A stretch of 13,267 nucleotides of DNA, taken from Chalciporus piperatus. Its lineage: Eukaryota > Basidiomycota > Agaricomycetes > Boletales > Boletaceae. The translations under genes were made by a program, and so were the position numbers. Below the pieces are notes generated by a model. The model saw only the letters and a program-made list of their open reading frames with translations, was not told the origin of the DNA and ran no database searches. The DNA is taken from the NCBI GenBank assembly GCA_038093975.1, contig JBBPTG010000439.1, positions 1 through 13,267 of the forward strand. Reading direction: 5' to 3'. This document shows positions 8,347 to 13,267 of this stretch, one piece after another (position 1 is the stretch's first letter; each line of letters starts with the position of its first letter).

Positions 8347-9149
8347 ATGGCTACCCCGAAGTCACACTCAGTACCACCATTTCACGATACGCATTATAGT
8401 CACTTACCCATGCCACTGCTTTCCTCCCAGGCGGAGATGTTCTATCAACCGACAACTCGAGTCACTGTCTCAGTGATGGAAGAGATGCTGGTTTCGTCTG
8501 CGCCTGCTACACTTAGCCGTAAACGTGCAAGCACACCGGAAGGCGCACCTCGCTTACCAAAGGTACCACGTACTGTAGCGTTCTCGCTGGGAGAGACGGG
8601 AAACGGTCAAGGTGTCCAGCGAGACGAGGGCTCACCAACGCCATCAGAGTTGTCATCTCTAGATTCTGAAGACGAGATTGAAAGTAGCAAGATACCGAAA
8701 CCGAATGGGGAAGCTGGGAGACCTGGCAGAGGCGGGTACAACCTCGAAGAGAAGATGGACTGGGGGGAGGAGGAATTTAAAGAGCTCAAGGTGCGGTAGA
8801 TATATGCCTCTACGCAGATTGAGTGACTTACATGGTTCCACCAGAGATTTGTTAACAAGGCGGTCAAGAAATATCTTGATCAAGGCAAATGCAGGAGCCT
8901 TCAGGAACGAAAAGCGTTAGAGACCTTAAGACAGAAGGTGAGAGTGTAACACACGTTATTGAGCACCAAACTGAACATGGACAGGCCGAAGAGCATTTCC
9001 CAGACTTGACGCATTTCCAACACTGCTGGCCAGTGTTCGATCTCGTCCAACTTCGATTGAAGTATACGTCGGCTAGATGTCGGCAGAAACAGACTGAAGG
9101 AGGGAGTCAGGGAAGAGAAAGTCGAGCTAGAACACCGAGCCAGAAATGA
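8347..9149 (+). CDS. Unknown protein, dispersed Agaricomycete-type family, 3 exons (233 aa)
   Basis: Exons 8347-8790, 8845-8937 and 8985-9149; introns are 54 and 47 bases with GT..AG ends. Both joins keep the frame. The first 100 residues are low-complexity, with a basic patch (SRKRAS) and an acidic Ser-rich stretch (SELSSLDSEDEIESS). The compact C-terminal half looks folded: GGYNLEEKMDWGEEEFKELK, then RFVNKAVKKYLD, EEHFPDL.HFQHCWPVFDLV and LRLKYTSARCRQK. The pattern of tryptophan, an amphipathic helix and a basic tail resembles hypothetical proteins I associate with mushroom genomes, but I cannot name a function. It is followed within 10 bases by the 170-base tandem repeats of the element's right end. 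No transposase or nuclease motif is visible. Confidence 0.8.
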
Positions 9150-9154
9150 CAAGT

Positions 9155-9488
9155 AGTACTCGTGTTTCCACTGTAGCGATTGGTCATTAGATATAACGAA
9201 AATTAGCGATACGAACTGAGCGTGCAAAGTACCGAGTGCGAGAGCAGTAGACACCGCTATTGATTTTGCTGCGACGATGATGCTTGGGTAGACGATAAGA
9301 CTTGATCTAGCACGCCGTACGTGTAGTCCTCGTGTTTCCGCTGTAGCGATTGGTCATTAGATATAACGAGCAGCAGCGATGCGAACCAAACGTACAAAGT
9401 ACCGAGTGCGAGAGCAGTAGACACCGCTATTGATTTTGCTGCGACGATGATGCTTGGGTAGACGATAAGACTAGATCTAGCACGCCAT
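9155..9488 (+). repeat. Two tandem copies of a 170-base unit inside the right terminal region
   Basis: CTCGTGTTTCC starts at 9159 and again at 9329. The units are nearly identical from GTAGCGATTGGTCATTAGAT to GATCTAGCACGCC, apart from a changed patch after ATATAACGA. The second unit runs straight into the terminal inverted repeat. Confidence 0.9.
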
Positions 9489-9530
9489 GTTACAACGGAA
9501 CACTTCTACAGTTTTTGTGCTACGTATTTA
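9473..9530 (-). repeat. Inner part of terminal inverted repeat, right side
   Basis: Reverse complement of 5011-5068. The AGATCTAGCACGCC end of this segment also occurs, slightly changed, in the 170-base tandem repeat next to it (about 9303-9316). Confidence 0.85.
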
Positions 9531-9878
9531 CGATACATTGTAGTCCTAGTTGTTAATTGTACTATACGGTAAAGTGTACCCACCACAGCGTGGTGGGTAG
9601 GTAGAAGTAGCTAACGAAGAGAGGAAAGCTTACCTAATTTCGTGAGCGGGTTGATATTGAGAATCGAACTCAGTCGGGTGATGCCGTGCACGTGATAATT
9701 ACAGTACGCTGCCAGCGGCAAGCGGCATCGCCCGACTGAGTTCGATTCTCAATATCAACCCGCTCACGAAATTAGGTAAGCTTTCCTCTCTTCGTTAGCT
9801 ACTTCTACCTACCCACCACGCTGTGGTGGGTACACTTTACCGTATAGTACAATTAACAACTAGGACTACAATGTATCG
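9531..9878 (-). repeat. Fold-back MITE-like element, right copy (inverted relative to the left copy)
   Basis: Arms 9531-9686 and 9723-9878 are almost perfectly complementary around a 36-base loop. The loop is the exact reverse complement of the left copy's loop. TA flanks at 9529-9530 and 9879-9880. A smaller nested palindrome (CCCACCACAGCGTGGTGGG) sits in each arm. Confidence 0.86.
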
Positions 9879-10059
9879 TATTATCCGTAGGTTCTGTCTC
9901 AACGCGTGCTGCCACCTCTGGTGGCAACTTTGCTGCGACGCCGAAAGTCTGGAATAATGTGACTTGAACTCGGTGGGAATTTCTTTTTTTTATGAAGTTT
10001 ATCTCAACCCTAGACCACAGATCCATCTTTTCAACTTGACCCACCATCGCCATTCCGAC

Positions 10060-13000
10060 ATGTCGCACAACCTCCCATTCAAGATCACGCCCGCGATGTT
10101 CGTGGGCACTGCAATCGCACTCCTGGAGGAGTATGCAAGAACCGACATTACATCAACACGTTTCTTCCAAAAACTCGAACTTGAGCTAGCAGCGGGCGGT
10201 GCGGAATACAACCCGGATGAGTGGCTGGATCTCGTCGACTTTGTCGGAGACAAAGGACTGGCTGGTCTCCAGCAGCTTAGGTCTTTACTTGCTGAAGTGA
10301 ATCCTAACGCCGGTGAGTCTCATTCATTTTTTATAACCTCATGTGTTGATTCACTTAGGTCCCTCGCATGCAGGGCTTGGTTCTGGTATACCGTCAGCTG
10401 TCTCGCCTCAAGAGGCCGGTGAGTCTCATTAATTCTTTTCTAACGTCATGTATTGATCCACCCACGTATCCCCCGCCTGTCCGTGTGGTCGAAGGTGCTA
10501 TGGCTGCTCTCCCACGTGAATTTTCCCTTGTCCATCCACACCGATCTAGCGACAGATCATCACGCCGCTCGGCCAAGCGTCGTAAGACGGCAGTATCCAT
10601 TTTTGTCGATATCGCTGCGGATGACACCGACGAAGAAGAAGAAGAAGAGGAGGAGGAGGAGGAGGAGGAGGAGGGGGAAAACGAGGAGGCACGAGATTTT
10701 CGACGTACCCTTCGACCTCAACCGGCTGGGCGTGCGTCCTACGCTCGGCATGTAGAAGGTATTGTCCATCGCTATCAGCAACCCCAATCCCCTCGTCCAC
10801 AACCACTCACAACGTCCCCTCTTCAACCACACCATCTCCACGTTTCTGAACCGGATTCCCGCGTCTACATTGTAGAATTCCCCACCAGTGAGCATCAGAA
10901 TTTTCGTTCAATTCTACGTTTTAGTTGACTTCCTGTTTAGAAAATGTAGCGAACTTTTGCCGGACCACATTTGAGCATCGTGGGTTGCGTTGTTGGGATG
11001 TCCCCTTCATCCCCACGAAGATATACGTTCAGGCCAGCAGCCCCTCGGCCATCTTCTCCGCGTGTCCGGCGTCCCACCACAATACTATCCGGAGCCTCAT
11101 TCTTTCTGAAGACGGAGTTGGCGCCACCCACACGGCGTCGATTTCAACCCTTTATCCGAATTCGTGGGCTCGGGTACGTCGCGGCCTGTACAAGAACGAT
11201 ATAGCGTACATTCTCTCCATCGATGACACCACCTGCGAGGTACTTGTTGTCCCCCGGCGTCGTCCATATGATACAATAGACGACGAAGACATCCCGGAAG
11301 TCAAAGAACAAAAACGTCGGGAGCGGAAGCTGTTCGATGCTGCGGAGGCAAAGAATGCTGGACACGCCGTCCTTCCATTCAATCGGCGCGCCGGAATCGT
11401 ACGGTGTCACGGGGAGGACTACCACCGTGGCCTCTTACGGTCGACATTCGCCCACTCCTCGTTGGAAGTCGTCGCTACACCCCATCCCGACCGTATCTCC
11501 CTGCTTGCGGAAGCGCAAGTCGATCCTGATCTTGTATCACGCACACATCAATCCTTCTCCACCTCCTTTTGGCGAGAGGGCGACTCTGTCCGCCCCCTTA
11601 ATGGTCCTCTCCTGCAGCAGAGGTCAACGATTTTATCGGTTGACCTCAGCCAGGGTATTGTGTCCGTTCGGCCTTGCGACCCCGATCTTCAGGCGTGCAC
11701 CCTGCCGATATCGGATGTTCGTCGATGCTTCCTACACGGCGACTCGGTCAAAATCCTAGCTGGTCGACACCTGGGCTGTACTGGCAACGTCCTCGCGAGC
11801 TCGGAGGATGATGTTACCCTCCTTTTGGAGAATATGGAAGTCGTAAGTTCGTTCTTAGCTATCCTTATTTTACACTTGCCTAATTTCTATTCTAGGCTGT
11901 GGTCCATGCTGCTTTTCTTACCTCGTATCTCACCCCACACGTTTGGTCTCTAAAATCGACGCACGCTGGTCTGGCGTCCACTTTGTCGCACACCGCTCAG
12001 CCCAACTTCGACGCCCCCATGCAGGGAGATTCCGTCGAAATTCTTGGTGGGCAATACCGTGGCAGGGTTGGATATCTGGAAAGTTTCGAAGATAAGTTCA
12101 TCTGGGTGCAGATCATGTGCGAACAGGAAGACCTTTGCGTCATCGAGCCTTTGGACGGTGTCAAGATCACCAGGGTGGAACGGACCCTTTCCTTCTCGAA
12201 GGAAAGGGGTTATGATGTCGCACTGGGCGACACACTGCGAATTGCCCGCGGTCCTGATTATGGACTTAGTGGTGTTGTCCGATCCATGGACTTTCCTACA
12301 GCGTCCGTGGAGCTCATTTCAAGTCTCGATGGCACACGAGTGAGTCATTCCATCTACTACCTACCATTTACTGATCCATTACGATAGATCAAGACTCCAA
12401 TTGCCCTTTGTATTCGAATGTCGGAGTCCTCTCGACCCGCTGTGAAGACCGGCCGCGACGTATGGATCATCGGCGGAGAGAAGAAAGGCACCAGAGCCAC
12501 TCTATATGCACTCAACCGCACCTCAAGCTTGGTGTCGTTCTTTGGTCACCCCAACTTCGAGGTGAAGAACGAACATGTAGCGACAGAGTACGTCCCTTGT
12601 CCTGTTCTTTGTCCCATCTTATATTACAACAGGTCCGGCATTCTTTTGAGTGGTGCCCGCCTTGAAGGCTTGCGGTTGGACCAACTTAGGTCATTGGTGG
12701 CTCGCTCCTACGTCCCTGAACCCCGAATCCGTCGCTCAGCAACGCCTCTTCCCGAAAGATCCGCGGAGGACGCCAACGCGGAGGAAGGCAACCCCTGGAT
12801 GATAACGGATGCCGATCGCGCGCAGTCGCAGGAAATTGATAAAGGTTAGTCTGCCTCACACTATGTACAATCCCGCCCTGCTCACACAATCTCTAGGCAC
12901 GGTTTCGTGGCTCTTTGATGATGCCTTCTGCCCCTTCTTCCGATACCAGTTGTGTTTCAACGTTGGGGCTGGCTACCAGAGGGGTAACTATCTCAAACGA

Positions 13001-13267
13001 GTTATGCGCACCACATGCCCAGACCGTTTCTCGAACGTTGAAGGAGCCGCCCCACCTGGGACCGTGTCCCTATCTGTCAGTGGCAACCATGGCGGCTCGA
13101 GCGTCGAGTATCACCACGTCCCGGCACGATTCCTTACACCGGCAAGTCCCACTGGAAAGGACCAAACTGTCCTCGTTCTTCAAGGTGAACTCCAGGGACA
13201 GGTTTGTCAGGTGGTTAGGTGGCTCAGGAAGGAGAAGAAAGCCGTTGTTACTTCACAGAATGACACA
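10060..13267 (+). CDS. Spt5-like transcription elongation protein (NGN and KOW domains), 8 exons visible, C-terminus beyond the window
   Basis: Exons 10060-10312, 10359-10418, 10495-10887, 10941-11842, 11896-12339, 12388-12587, 12633-12844 and 12897-13267 join in frame to 945 residues without a stop. Introns are 46, 76, 53, 53, 48, 45 and 52 bases. From about residue 107: SAKRRKTAVSIFVDIAADD and a run of 14 Glu, as in acidic Spt5 N-termini; then an NGN-like domain from about 226 (SRVYIVEFPT) with its core in exon 4; then KOW-type segments near 305 (WARVRRGLYKNDIAYI), 445 (GDSVRPLNG), 500 (GDSVKILAGRHLGCTG), 580 (GDSVEILGGQYRGRVG), 635 (GDTLRIARGPDYGLSG) and 695 (GRDVWIIGGEKKGTRA). A last segment lies near 925. 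Spt5 pairs with Spt4 and clamps RNA polymerase II. Residues 1-104 are a helical module I do not recognise; an alternative start is ATG 10500, with the upstream exons a separate small gene. This may be a divergent paralogue rather than the housekeeping Spt5. Confidence 0.86.
10313..10464 (+). repeat. Near-duplicate intron sequences in the Spt5-like gene
   Basis: The intron at 10313-10358 and the first 46 bases of the intron at 10419-10494 align along their length from GTGAGTCTCATT, with only scattered mismatches (both have AACNTCATGTNTTGATNCAC). Both interrupt codons after the first base. The second lost the matching acceptor and seems to use an AAG at 10492-10494. Confidence 0.8.
10632..10673 (+). 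repeat. GAA/GAG microsatellite encoding 14 glutamates
   Basis: Five GAA codons followed by nine GAG codons lie in frame in exon 3 of the Spt5-like gene. Such a run is prone to length change but codes for the acidic tract expected there. Confidence 0.9.

Larger units (their letters stand above)
4659..9878. mobile_element. Candidate composite or long-TIR DNA element carrying an F-box gene and an unknown gene
   Basis: Two inverted near-identical sequences bound this 5.2 kb segment. Each outer part is a fold-back unit (4659-5010 and 9531-9878). The inverted match continues inward through 5011-5068 versus 9473-9530, and more weakly further (around 5069-5090 versus 9440-9472, with an indel of about 22 bases). 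Both loops sit in mirrored orientation, so the ends are true inverted repeats of one unit rather than two randomly placed copies. TA flanks both outer edges (4657-4658 and 9879-9880). The interior has two divergent genes and three tandem-repeat sets, but no transposase. Alternatives are two independent MITE insertions into an older inverted repeat, or a segmental inverted duplication. Confidence 0.6.

Noticed and set aside
10453..10755. Alternative frame with a Lys/Arg run over the GAA/GAG microsatellite
   Set aside because: It is an out-of-frame reading of the microsatellite; the Glu frame leads directly into the NGN domain.

Overview
The window looks like nuclear DNA of a mushroom-type fungus (Basidiomycota, probably Agaricomycetes). 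The genes are dense and split by many introns of about 45-57 bases with GT..AG ends. One gene family is a fungal mitochondrial subunit, and the other recognisable types (F-box/LRR, Spt5-like KOW, dispersed coiled-coil proteins) are common in that class. No tool was run; all gene models were spliced by hand from reading frames and splice signals.

Left part (1-1949): two small housekeeping genes stand head to head, OST4 (oligosaccharyltransferase subunit, 42 aa, minus strand) and QCR8 (cytochrome bc1 subunit 8, 101 aa, plus strand, five exons including an 11-base microexon). They share a promoter of about 235 bases. A gene-poor stretch follows, with a sharp AT-rich to GC-rich transition.

Middle-left (1950-4650, minus): an 11-exon gene for a roughly 700-residue coiled-coil, Q- and P-rich protein of unknown function. 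It resembles a dispersed Agaricomycete family with a GMSSDE motif. Its predicted start lies within 10 bases of the next element.

Centre (4659-9878): a structure of about 5.2 kb bounded by two inverted copies of a 350-base fold-back element. Each copy has arms of about 156 bases, a 36-base loop and a TA dinucleotide on both sides, as in Tc1/mariner-type MITEs. The inverted homology continues inward for at least 58 bases, so the two copies behave as ends of one large unit. Inside are two divergently transcribed genes: a 7-exon F-box/LRR gene (580 aa, minus) and a 3-exon gene of unknown function (233 aa, plus). Three sets of tandem repeats accompany them (42-46, about 150 and 170 base periods). 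No transposase is visible. I read this as a candidate composite or long-TIR element carrying genes.

Right part (10060-13267, plus, open at the right edge): an 8-exon gene for an Spt5-like protein with an acidic stretch, an NGN domain and several KOW motifs, plus an unusual N-terminal module. Its first two introns are near-copies of each other, which suggests recent intron duplication.
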